Below, piece by piece: positions 7,779 to 15,253 of a stretch of DNA of 64,000 bases. The DNA comes from Glutamicibacter sp. JC586 (GTDB lineage Bacteria > Actinomycetota > Actinomycetes > Actinomycetales > Micrococcaceae): the NCBI RefSeq assembly GCF_009805585.1, contig NZ_VHIN01000002.1:434001-498000 (forward strand), written 5' to 3'. Below the pieces are notes generated by a model. It worked only from the letters and a program-made list of their open reading frames with translations, was not told where the DNA came from and made no database searches. Position 1 is the stretch's first letter. Each line of letters opens with the position of its first letter. The position numbers and the translations under genes were made by a program.

Positions 7779-8719
7779 GCTTGGCGGCGTCGAATCTCTT
7801 CTGCAGCCTGAGGCAGGACCTTATCCAAGTCTCCCACGATTCCAAAATCAGCGATTTCGAAAACCGGTGCGTCTACGTCCTTGTTGATGGCAATGATGCA
7901 CTTGCTGGTCTGCATTCCAGCTTTCTGCTGAATGGCACCAGAAATTCCGGCGGAAATGAACAGCTGCGGTGAAACCGTGACACCGGTCTGACCGATCTGC
8001 GCGTCGTGAGAAATCCAGCCAGCATCGGTTGCTGCACGTGAGGCACCCACCGCGCCACCCAGTGCATCCGCCAGCGCTTCAACGGCGCTGAAATCACCAT
8101 TTACGCCACGACCGCCAGCGACAACGACGCGTGCTTCGGTGAGCTTGGGTCGGTCTGAAGCGACTTTCTCTTCCGTAGCCATAATACGCACCGACGGTGC
8201 AGTGGCAGCCGAAACGGCCAGTTCTTCTACGGATACTGACACAGCTTGCGCCTGCGGGGTGTCTTCGATGCTGTTTGGCTTGAGGGTTACAAAGAGCACT
8301 CCGCCCGAAGCCTGAGCTTGAGCGCTGTAGCTTCCGGCAAGTTCGTCCTTGGTCACCACCAGGTCTGCGCTGATATCGATCGCATCGGTCACGATGGATC
8401 CGTCAACGCGCACGGCGATACGGGCAGCGACTTCACGGCTGAAGTTATCATTGGCCACCACGACTACCTGCGCAGCCGACTCTTTCACAGCTGCTTCAAG
8501 CGCCGAAAGCGAGTGGTCAAGGAACGAGGACTCATTAGCTGGTGCAACCAGAAGCTTGTTCACTCCGTATGCACCCAGCTGAGTAACAGCAGCTTCAGGA
8601 ACCTCGGATGCTACGGCTACGGTGGGCTCGCCGATGCTGGCGGCAAGAGTCAACAGCTCACGCTGGGCCTTAGAAGGCGCGTCAGAGAGCTCAGTGAAAA
8701 ATACTAGTGCTGAAGGCAT
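7775..8719 (-). CDS. etfA: Electron transfer flavoprotein alpha subunit
   Basis: 314 residues. EtfA pairs with EtfB to form the FAD-containing heterodimer that carries electrons from acyl-CoA and other dehydrogenases to the quinone pool. The C-terminal FAD domain is clear: VVAGGRGV near residue 200, HDAQIGQTGVTVSPQLFISAGISGA and the terminal half with CIIAINKDVDAPVFEIADFGIVGD. The N-terminal domain (about 1-190) is the usual nucleotide-binding-like fold. I choose ATG 8719 over the in-frame TTG at 8725 because AAGGA is 9 nt from the ATG. It follows etfB by 12 bp, and its stop overlaps the start of the PIG-L gene. Confidence 0.95.
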   Translation of the reverse strand: MPSALVFFTELSDAPSKAQRELLTLAASIGEPTVAVASEVPEAAVTQLGAYGVNKLLVAPANESSFLDHSLSALEAAVKESAAQVVVVANDNFSREVAARIAVRVDGSIVTDAIDISADLVVTKDELAGSYSAQAQASGGVLFVTLKPNSIEDTPQAQAVSVSVEELAVSAATAPSVRIMATEEKVASDRPKLTEARVVVAGGRGVNGDFSAVEALADALGGAVGASRAATDAGWISHDAQIGQTGVTVSPQLFISAGISGAIQQKAGMQTSKCIIAINKDVDAPVFEIADFGIVGDLDKVLPQAAEEIRRRQA

Positions 8720-8731
8720 GTTCAAAATTCC

Positions 8732-9553
8732 TTAGATCAGCTTTTGTTCGGCCAAGAAATCAACCAGGGCAATTCCTGCCTGGCCGCTGTCGTTGATAAT
8801 GGTGCCGGCCTCGCGGGCAGGGCGTGCTTCAGCGTTAAGCACCGTGATGTGCGAGCCAGCAGCACCTACTGCTTGCGCGGCAAGGCCAAGATCGGCCAAG
8901 CTGACTTCGGTGATGCTCTTCTTTTTGGCAGCCATGATGGCTTTGAAGTTTGGGTAGCGCGGGTCGTTGGCCTGATCCGTGACGGACAGGACCGCTGGAA
9001 GAGCCGCAGCTAGGGTCAGGGTACGGTCAGCATGATCGCGTCGAATGCTCAGTTCGCGAGTTGCGCCGTCGAAGTCCACGTTCAGAGCATGGGTGAGCTG
9101 CGCAAAGTTCAGTCGCTCGGCCAACTGGGCCGGAACCACTGAGGTTTCAGCGTCAGTCGAAGACATTCCGGTAACAACCAAATCTACGTCACCTACGTGT
9201 TCTACCAATGCGGCCAAGGCTTTGGAAGTAACTACGGTGTCTGAGCCGATCAAGGCTTCGTCGTTCAGGTGCACTCCGGAGCTGGCACCCATCTGCAGCG
9301 CCTTCTTGATCGAATTGCTGGCACTCTTGGCTCCCATGGTGGCAGCGATGACTTCGTGCCCTGCAGCGAAGCCGCCTTGAGACTCAACCAGTGCTACGGC
9401 TGCTTCCACTGCGTACTCATCAAGTTCTGACAACACTGATTCTGAGCGGTCCAACCGCAGTGATGCAGAGTCGATATGGCGATCAAACTGCACATCTGGA
9501 ACGTGTTTGACCAACACCACTATTTTCAGCGGCGCCGTGTTTTCCTCGGTCAT
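8732..9553 (-). CDS. etfB: Electron transfer flavoprotein beta subunit
   Basis: 273 residues. The beta subunit of ETF binds AMP and docks the dehydrogenase partner. It begins MTEENTAPLKIVVLVKHVPDV, and the family signature VLVKHVPD is near the N-terminus; DEYAVEAAVAL and the conserved TGMSSTDAETSVVPAQLAE region are present. The frame is open to 9601, but ATG 9553 is chosen because AGGAAGG lies at the right distance upstream and homologues start here. It is the first gene of the etfB-etfA-deacetylase operon. From memory this order (fixA-fixB near iscS) is common in actinobacteria. Confidence 0.95.
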   Translation of the reverse strand: MTEENTAPLKIVVLVKHVPDVQFDRHIDSASLRLDRSESVLSELDEYAVEAAVALVESQGGFAAGHEVIAATMGAKSASNSIKKALQMGASSGVHLNDEALIGSDTVVTSKALAALVEHVGDVDLVVTGMSSTDAETSVVPAQLAERLNFAQLTHALNVDFDGATRELSIRRDHADRTLTLAAALPAVLSVTDQANDPRYPNFKAIMAAKKKSITEVSLADLGLAAQAVGAAGSHITVLNAEARPAREAGTIINDSGQAGIALVDFLAEQKLI

Positions 9554-9675
9554 TCGAGCCTTCCTACAAGCTATGGTGTCCACCGGACCCGCAGGTACCA
9601 ACGGACGTTCTTATTCACTGACTATCGTATCTATACATCTACAGTCACTTCTTGTTTATCGTCGAATATGCAGGA

Positions 9676-9712
9676 AGTGACGCAGGCAAGTTCGTCACTT
9701 GCCTGCGTCACT
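9676..9712 (-). terminator. 16-bp perfect inverted repeat, probable terminator of the HtrA gene
   Basis: Arms AGTGACGCAGGCAAGT and its exact complement flank a 5-nt loop. It sits 31 bp after the HtrA-type gene (minus) and 120 bp before the etfB start. There is no clear T-run on either strand, so termination is uncertain; a repeat element or protein-binding site is possible. Confidence 0.5.
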
Positions 9713-9742
9713 GATTTCACTACGTCATCATTACGACTTTAT

Positions 9743-11305
9743 TTAGTTATTTGACAAGGTTCCTACGGTCACCTTGGCAGTCTCTTCCTTGCCGTTACGG
9801 GTGTAACGGATTTCCGCTTCGCCGTTTGCCGCGATCTCGCGAATCGCTGCGGTCACCGTCTGCGAATCACTCACTGCACGGCCGTTGACTCCGGTGATCA
9901 CGTCGCCCTTCTTCAGGCCAGCCTTTGCTGCTGCCGAACCGTCGCTCACGCTGACCACCTGTGCACCAACCGAGAACGAGGTGGCGTTATCTGAGCTGCT
10001 TGAATCAGGGGCCTGCGCAGTGACCGTTGCACCCAGCAAGCCGTGAGTTGCTGAACCGTTATCGATCAGTTCCTGAGCCACTCGCTTGGCGTAATCGATT
10101 GGAATGGCAAAGCCAACACCAATCGAGCCGCCTTCATCACTGGACGTAGTGCTCGATCCGGAGGATGCAATCGCGACGTTCACACCGATGATTTCACCGC
10201 TGGAGTTCACCAGAGCACCACCGGAGTTACCGTGGTTGATGGCCGCGTCCGTCTGAATGACGTTCACGTAGATCGATCCGCTGGATTGTTGCTGCTGCTG
10301 TTGCTGCTCCTGACCAGGGAATTGGAAGTTGAATTGGTTATTGTCCTGGCTATCGGACGAGCTGCTATCTTCAGGTACCGCCGAAGACGCAATGGAAATC
10401 GTACGGTTCACGGTCGAAATGATGCCGTCAGTCACGGTGCCACTCAAGCCCAGGGGCGCACCGATAGCAACTGCGGTGTCGCCGACATTCAACTTCGATG
10501 ATGAGCCCAACGTCGCTGGCACCAGTCCGTCAGCCTGAATGTTGATAACAGCTAGATCTGACATTGGGTCGGTTCCAACAACCTTGGCGGTGTGCACCGA
10601 TCCGTCGTTCATCTGAACGGTGATCTTAGGGTCTGCAACTTCACCGCCGAGGGTGACCACGTGGGTATTGGTCAGGATATTGCCCGACTTATCCAACACG
10701 ATGCCTGAACCTGAACCGCTACTGCCGTTGCCGGAAACTTCGATGGTGACCACGCTTGGGCTGGCCTTCGCCGCCGCAGCGGTCACCTCAGTGACCTTGT
10801 CCGGGTTATTGATTACCACGCCCTGGTTCGTGCCCGAGTTAGCGGAACTTGATGAGCTACCAGAATCGTCCATTAGGTACGTGGTTCCGGCGGCGGTAAT
10901 GCCACCGATTAATGCGGCGGCAACCATGCCCGCGATCAACGTGCTTCCTGCAAATCGCTTCTTATTACGTGATTCCTGCTCAGGTGGAACCGGGTAGGTC
11001 TCGTGAGTTGTGGTGCTACCAGCGTATGGTGCACCGTAAGCTGAAGCGTTGTTATTATGCGCTCCAGCGGCGTTCTGGTTCTGATAACCCGAAGCACTTT
11101 GCGATGAGGTGCTCATTGGCTGGGTATAAGGTGCAGAAGCCTGGTTTGTTGAGTTAGTTGAGGTGCTTACCTCTGAATCTTGATTCAACCGTGGGTAACG
11201 GGTGGTCGGCTCATTGGAACCAGCACCCGTGCTGTTTTGATCATTTGATGGCCCTGCGGAATTACCGAAATTGTCGTCGCGTGGCTCATTCGGGGTCTGG
11301 CTCAT
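9743..11305 (-). CDS. HtrA/DegP-type membrane-anchored serine protease with PDZ domain
   Basis: 520 residues. A disordered Asn/Ser/Thr/Gln-rich cytoplasmic stretch (1-115) is followed by one transmembrane helix (about 119-143), an extracytoplasmic trypsin-like domain (about 165-400) and a C-terminal PDZ domain (about 420-515, with GLKKGDVITGVNGRAVSD). The catalytic triad is visible: His215 in TNTHVV, Asp250 in SDLAVI and Ser361 in GNSGGAL. The motif reads NHGNSGGAL where most HtrAs have NPGNSGGP. A loop just before it holds seven consecutive Gln (about 334-340). Such proteases cleave misfolded envelope proteins and help envelope-stress signalling. The start ATG 11305 has AGAGG upstream. Confidence 0.93.
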   Translation of the reverse strand: MSQTPNEPRDDNFGNSAGPSNDQNSTGAGSNEPTTRYPRLNQDSEVSTSTNSTNQASAPYTQPMSTSSQSASGYQNQNAAGAHNNNASAYGAPYAGSTTTHETYPVPPEQESRNKKRFAGSTLIAGMVAAALIGGITAAGTTYLMDDSGSSSSSANSGTNQGVVINNPDKVTEVTAAAAKASPSVVTIEVSGNGSSGSGSGIVLDKSGNILTNTHVVTLGGEVADPKITVQMNDGSVHTAKVVGTDPMSDLAVINIQADGLVPATLGSSSKLNVGDTAVAIGAPLGLSGTVTDGIISTVNRTISIASSAVPEDSSSSDSQDNNQFNFQFPGQEQQQQQQQSSGSIYVNVIQTDAAINHGNSGGALVNSSGEIIGVNVAIASSGSSTTSSDEGGSIGVGFAIPIDYAKRVAQELIDNGSATHGLLGATVTAQAPDSSSSDNATSFSVGAQVVSVSDGSAAAKAGLKKGDVITGVNGRAVSDSQTVTAAIREIAANGEAEIRYTRNGKEETAKVTVGTLSNN

Positions 11306-11545
11306 GGCTTGCCTCTTTCGAACTGTAGTATCTCTTGAGTTCTATTATTCAACCCTGGTCTGTGGCATCAAATTGTGATGACTTTGTGCTTCCTGTGAGT
11401 TAAGTATTCTGGAAGCTGAATGTCGTAGACGTGCTTCATTAGGCCAAATAGAATCAATCCTAAGTGTGAATCCATTCTCGGAATCCATGAGGTCGGGTAC
11501 GTCTCGATCTGAGTTTGACTAAGCTTTTCGGGCAGGAACAAGACA

Positions 11546-13633
11546 ATGGGTATGAAAGCTAGACAAATGATCGCCGGTGCGATTACCGCATCGATAATAT
11601 CGCTGGGAGCGGCTGCACCGGCATTGGCCGAGTCTCCCATAAGTATTCCAGCAGGTGACTTTGTCATTGACAAGTCAGGCGTACTCGGATCAGATCACTC
11701 CCGCCTGGAAAGTGAAGTTAAAGATCTTCGGGTCGATACCGGAATTAGTCTCTTTGCCATCTACGTGGACGAATTTTCGAATCCGACCAAGGCTGCGGAC
11801 TGGGCACAGGCCGTCGCTGAGAAGAAAGGCATGGGTAATTCCTCTGCCATTCTGGTCGTTGCCACCGACACGCGCCAGGCGTATTTCATGGGCTCTGAAA
11901 ACGGACCTCTTGCAGCTGATGATCAAGACATTTACCGTTCGGATATTGGACCGGCGCTCAGCGTTAGTGACTGGGCCGGCGCAGTGGACGGAGCCATTCA
12001 GGGCATTCGAGATGTAGACAGTGGTGCCTCCACCAGTTCGGGAAGTTCATCATCGGGAAGTAGCAATGGAGGAATAGTGCTCACTGTATTACTTTTGGTA
12101 GCGGCACTTGCCGTCGTTGGATTCTTGTTCCTATCGCGTCGTAGCAAGAAGAACTCCCCTACCTTGGCCGGGCAGCAACAACAAGGTATGCCCGGCATGT
12201 ATGGTGCTCCAAAGCAGCAGCAACCTCTGGTCCCTCTTGAACAGCTTCGATTGCAGGCCGACCAGCTATTAGTTGCGGCCGATGATTCAATCCGTTCTTC
12301 CCAGCAAGAACTGGGCTTTGCGGAAGCACAGTACGGCAAACAATCGGTTGACGTTTTTGTACAAGATCTGGCTAAGGCCAAAGAACATCTAACTGAATCG
12401 TTCAGACTGCAGCAACAGCTCGACGACGACATTCCAGACACCGAAGCAGACCAACGCTCGTGGCTGACCGAAATTATCAATCGGTGCCAGGAAGTCAATC
12501 GCTCTTTGCAAGAGCACGCCAACGAGTTCAAGCAGCTTCGCCAACTGGAACAAAATGCAGAAGCACGCATCACTGAACTCACCGCCAATCAGCAACCGCT
12601 GAACCAACGACTCTCAGCCAAGGTCGGCGAACTGGAGCGTTTGGCCGCCAAGTACGATGTCAGTGCCACTAGCCAGGTGAAGGACAACGCAGTTCAAGCA
12701 GGCGAACGCCTAACCTTCGCAGCTTCCGCTTTGCAACAAGCTTCACAGAAGCTATCGGGTAGCCGTTCTGAAGCAGCGGTCTTGATTCAAAATGCGGAAG
12801 ACGCTCAAGAGCAGGCCAGCGTACTGCTGGAAGCCATTGCCAAGACGGGCGAAGCCTTGGAACAGGCGGAACAAGATCTCAAAGCTGCGGTTGCTTTGGC
12901 CGAACGCGATCTGGCTCAGGCAAAAGCCACGTTTGCTGCCGGCACCGGATCAGATTTGGCTGGGCCAATCGCTGGTGTCCAGAGCGCGTTGAGTAGCGCA
13001 CAGCAAGCAATCGCGGGTGGCAAATACAACCCGCTGGCCCTGATCACGTTGCTTGATGATGCCTCCAAACCGCTCAATGAGTCGTTATTGCAGCTCCGGG
13101 ATCAAGCTCAACAAGATCAGGCAGCCCGCGACCAGCTACAGTCCTTGCTTCACACAGCTGCTTCACGTGTCAATGGTACTGATGACTACATTCGTGCACG
13201 TCGTGGTGGCGTACGTTCGTCGGCTCGTACCCGACTCGCTGAAGCTCAGCGAACCTTAGACGAGGCGCACGCGGTAGCTAACTCGGATCCGCGACGTGCC
13301 GTCGCCTCTGCCCAGCGCGCCATTCAGCTGGCCGATCAGGCAGCTCAGATGGCCGAAAGCGATGTCAGCGGCTTCGGCGATGGCTTCGGCAACGCAGGAT
13401 CCATGGGTGGCTATGGGCGTGGGGGCCGTGGCGGCATGTTTGATGGCGTCGGCGGCGCAGTCCTCGGCGGAATCCTCATTAACACCATCCTGGGTGGTGG
13501 ACACGGTGGCGGCCACTCCGGTGGCAACGACGGCTTCTTTGGGGGCGGTGGCTTTGGTGGTTTCGGCGACGGAGGCGGCTTCGGAGGAGGAGGTGACTTC
13601 GGCGGAGGCGGCGGAGGTGGCGGTGACTTCTAA
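11546..13633 (+). CDS. TPM-domain envelope protein with coiled coil and Gly-rich tail
   Basis: 695 residues. A signal peptide (1-29, ending APALA) is followed by a TPM domain (about 36-158; DVxTGISLFAIYVDEF-like core, formerly DUF477), a Ser/Gly linker, a transmembrane helix (about 176-197) and a long helical, Gln/Ala/Glu-rich coiled-coil region (about 225-600). The tail of ~70 residues is almost only Gly, Phe and Asp (for example FGGFGDGGGFGGGG). TPM proteins occur in membrane repair, photosystem repair and envelope functions; the biochemical role here is unknown. CAGGAA lies upstream of ATG 11546; a second ATG at 11552 is possible. pspA follows 70 bp later on the same strand, suggesting a joint membrane-stress role. 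The C-terminal helical region probably faces the cytoplasm. Confidence 0.85.
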   Translation: MGMKARQMIAGAITASIISLGAAAPALAESPISIPAGDFVIDKSGVLGSDHSRLESEVKDLRVDTGISLFAIYVDEFSNPTKAADWAQAVAEKKGMGNSSAILVVATDTRQAYFMGSENGPLAADDQDIYRSDIGPALSVSDWAGAVDGAIQGIRDVDSGASTSSGSSSSGSSNGGIVLTVLLLVAALAVVGFLFLSRRSKKNSPTLAGQQQQGMPGMYGAPKQQQPLVPLEQLRLQADQLLVAADDSIRSSQQELGFAEAQYGKQSVDVFVQDLAKAKEHLTESFRLQQQLDDDIPDTEADQRSWLTEIINRCQEVNRSLQEHANEFKQLRQLEQNAEARITELTANQQPLNQRLSAKVGELERLAAKYDVSATSQVKDNAVQAGERLTFAASALQQASQKLSGSRSEAAVLIQNAEDAQEQASVLLEAIAKTGEALEQAEQDLKAAVALAERDLAQAKATFAAGTGSDLAGPIAGVQSALSSAQQAIAGGKYNPLALITLLDDASKPLNESLLQLRDQAQQDQAARDQLQSLLHTAASRVNGTDDYIRARRGGVRSSARTRLAEAQRTLDEAHAVANSDPRRAVASAQRAIQLADQAAQMAESDVSGFGDGFGNAGSMGGYGRGGRGGMFDGVGGAVLGGILINTILGGGHGGGHSGGNDGFFGGGGFGGFGDGGGFGGGGDFGGGGGGGGDF

Positions 13634-13703
13634 TCTTTCCCGCAGAGTTTGTCCAGCAGTACAGAAGTACCAAAGATATTTTGACGAATAGGAAGGTCTC
13701 AAC

Positions 13704-14471
13704 ATGACCAAGCAATCAATCTTCGGACGCATTTCACAATTGGCCAAGGCCAACATCAACGCACTGTTGGATTCAGCCGAGGATCCACAAAAAATGATGG
13801 ATCAGATGGTCCGCGATTACAACGACAATATCGCTGAAGCTGAGCAGGCCATTGCCCAGACCATCGGTAACCTGCGCATGCTGGAAGACGACTACCGCGA
13901 AGATGAGCAGGCTGTTTCAGAGTGGAGCAACAAGGCACTAGCCGCCTCAAACAAAGCTGATGAGTTCCGTGCCACAGGTCAGAGCGATGACGCTGCGAAA
14001 TTCGATAATTTGGCCAAGGTTGCAATCCAGCGCCAGATCCAGGCTGAGTCTGAGATGAAGACTGCCGAGCCAACGATCAACTCCCAACGTGAAATCGTTG
14101 ACAAGCTCAAGACTGGCTTGAACCAGATGAAGGAGAAGCGCACCGAGCTAGCCGGCAAGCGTGATGAACTGATTGCTCGTTCAAAGGCAGCCCACGCGCA
14201 GAACCAGGTCAACGAGGCGGTCAAAGCCGTCAACATCATGGATCCGTCCAGCGAAATTGGACGTTTTGAAGAAAAGGTTCGCCGTGAAGAAGCCCGAGTG
14301 CGAGGTGCTGCAGAGCTGGCTTCTTCGAGCCTAGATGCTCAGTTTGAGTCCTTGGAAGATCTCGGAGAGCAGACCGAGGTGGAGGCCCGATTGGCTGCAC
14401 TCAAGTCCAAGCAGGCCGGCGCCATCGAAGGCTCAGCACCGGCTAGACGTCTGACAAGCGATGGTGTGTAG
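13704..14471 (+). CDS. pspA: PspA/IM30 family membrane-stress protein
   Basis: 255 residues, almost entirely alpha-helical coiled coil as expected for the PspA/Vipp1 (ESCRT-III-like) family, which polymerises on damaged membrane and preserves the proton gradient. It begins MTKQSIFGRISQLAKANINALLDSAEDPQKMM, matching the amphipathic N-terminal helix and the conserved ALLDxAEDPxKMxxQ segment (quoted here only as a pattern). AGGAAGG lies 7 nt before ATG 13704. The upstream TPM-domain gene is on the same strand. In mycobacteria PspA is tied to SigE and the Clg regulator; no such regulator lies beside it here. The TAG stop is inside the left arm of the following terminator hairpin. Confidence 0.93.
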   Translation: MTKQSIFGRISQLAKANINALLDSAEDPQKMMDQMVRDYNDNIAEAEQAIAQTIGNLRMLEDDYREDEQAVSEWSNKALAASNKADEFRATGQSDDAAKFDNLAKVAIQRQIQAESEMKTAEPTINSQREIVDKLKTGLNQMKEKRTELAGKRDELIARSKAAHAQNQVNEAVKAVNIMDPSSEIGRFEEKVRREEARVRGAAELASSSLDAQFESLEDLGEQTEVEARLAALKSKQAGAIEGSAPARRLTSDGV

Positions 14472-14502
14472 CTGCAAAGCAGCTACACACCATCGTTTTT
14501 TT
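14459..14502 (+). terminator. Strong intrinsic terminator of pspA, contains the stop codon
   Basis: A 17-bp perfect stem (14459-14475 with 14479-14495), a 3-nt AAA loop and seven T residues. The pspA TAG (14469-14471) lies within the left arm, so the last translated codons overlap the terminator. Confidence 0.93.
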
Positions 14503-14569
14503 GGACTCAGGCCAGTCTGGAGGCGCCAGGGCCTGTGCCGATGAACGAGCAGTAATCAATGGTTAAACG

Positions 14570-14601
14570 AAAAGTGGAGATCCTTTCGGATCTCCACTTT
14601 T
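14570..14601 (-). terminator. Terminator of initiator tRNA copy 1
   Basis: On the minus strand, just after the tRNA, a GTGGAGATCC/GGATCTCCAC stem with a 4-nt loop is followed by T residues. The same element with small changes follows the other two tRNA copies. Confidence 0.8.
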
Positions 14602-14605
14602 ACTT

Positions 14606-14682
14606 TGGTGGCGGGGATAGGATTTGAACCTATGACCTCCGGGTTATGAGCCCGGCGAGCTACCGAACTGCTCCACCCCGCG
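14606..14682 (-). tRNA. Initiator tRNA-fMet (CAT), copy 1, CCA encoded
   Basis: A 74-nt body plus encoded CCA. Anticodon CAT lies in a CTCATAA loop. Initiator features are visible: an unpaired C1-C72 end, three consecutive G-C pairs at the base of the anticodon loop (GGG/CCC) and an A11-T24 pair. The T-arm reads ATAGG TTCAAAT CCTAT. This is the only one of the three copies whose 3' CCA is encoded. Body sequence is identical in all copies. Confidence 0.95.
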
Positions 14683-14852
14683 TCGGTAATTACAACAATA
14701 CCAATCGGCGAATGACTTGGCCAATTGAGAGCCAGTGGCCTTTGTCACCACCATTCGAGAACGACTAATTCCGCCACTCACCCCCGGCAGAGACTCGCTC
14801 GCGCTCTAAGTGGCGACTGCCCCAACCACGGTGTCCGAGCAACGGTTAAACC

Positions 14853-14883
14853 AAAAATGGAGATCCTTTCGGATCTCCATTTC
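14853..14883 (-). terminator. Terminator of initiator tRNA copy 2
   Basis: An ATGGAGATCC/GGATCTCCAT stem on the minus strand just after copy 2, followed by a TTTTT run. It is nearly the same as the element after copy 3. Confidence 0.8.
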
Positions 14884-14891
14884 CACTTTCG

Positions 14892-14965
14892 TGGCGGGGA
14901 TAGGATTTGAACCTATGACCTCCGGGTTATGAGCCCGGCGAGCTACCGAACTGCTCCACCCCGCG
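14892..14965 (-). tRNA. Initiator tRNA-fMet (CAT), copy 2
   Basis: Same 74-nt body as copy 1 with the C1-C72 mismatch and GGG/CCC anticodon stem. The bases after the discriminator A read CGA, so CCA must be added by nucleotidyltransferase. Flanking bases on both sides resemble those of copy 1, indicating a tandem duplication of a promoter-tRNA-terminator unit. Confidence 0.95.
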
Positions 14966-15078
14966 TCGGTAAATACAACATTACCAACTGATGAACTCAA
15001 TAGCCAATCGAGCGAAGTGACCTTGATCGCACGAACACTTTTTGCGTCGACTGTCACAAAAACAACACTGTTTAAACC

Positions 15079-15108
15079 AAAAATGGAGACCCTCTCGGAT
15101 CTCCATTT
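15079..15108 (-). terminator. Terminator of initiator tRNA copy 3
   Basis: On the minus strand, a hairpin like that of copy 2 (ATGGAGA arms, one changed pair) followed by a T-run. Confidence 0.78.
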
Positions 15109-15117
15109 CCACTTTCG

Positions 15118-15191
15118 TGGCGGGGATAGGATTTGAACCTATGACCTCCGGGTTATGAGCCCGGCGAGCTACCGAACTGCTCCACCCCGCG
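15118..15191 (-). tRNA. Initiator tRNA-fMet (CAT), copy 3
   Basis: Identical 74-nt body to copies 1 and 2. No encoded CCA (CGA follows). The upstream sequence differs from that of copies 1 and 2, so this may be the original copy with its own promoter. Confidence 0.95.
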
Positions 15192-15253
15192 ATGACTAGA
15201 CAATTCTTGCATCATCGCGGAGCGAAAGCAAATCGGTAAGTTCCCCCTGGCGC

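Noticed and set aside
11368-11673. Minus-strand frame of 101 codons in the HtrA-TPM intergenic region
   Set aside because: It overlaps the signal-peptide start of the TPM gene, lacks a ribosome binding site and has no recognisable features. I see nothing certain in the 240-bp gap except its role as a divergent promoter region.
11998-12588. 196-codon frame on the minus strand inside the TPM-domain gene
   Set aside because: Its Cys/Ser-rich product is the expected shadow of Gln/Glu/Ala codons on the other strand; no start signal.
13256-13759. Long open frame opposite the 3' end of the TPM-domain gene
   Set aside because: It is the complement of the Gly-rich repeat region, has a low-complexity Ala/Thr/Ser-rich product and runs against the well-supported TPM and pspA genes.
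14806-15057. Open frame of 83 codons across tRNA copy 2
   Set aside because: It reads through a tRNA and terminator and is produced by the repeat; not a gene.
14563-15191. CRISPR array or insertion element suggested by repeated units
   Set aside because: The repeats are tRNA genes with their terminators; there are no short direct repeats with unique spacers, and no transposase.
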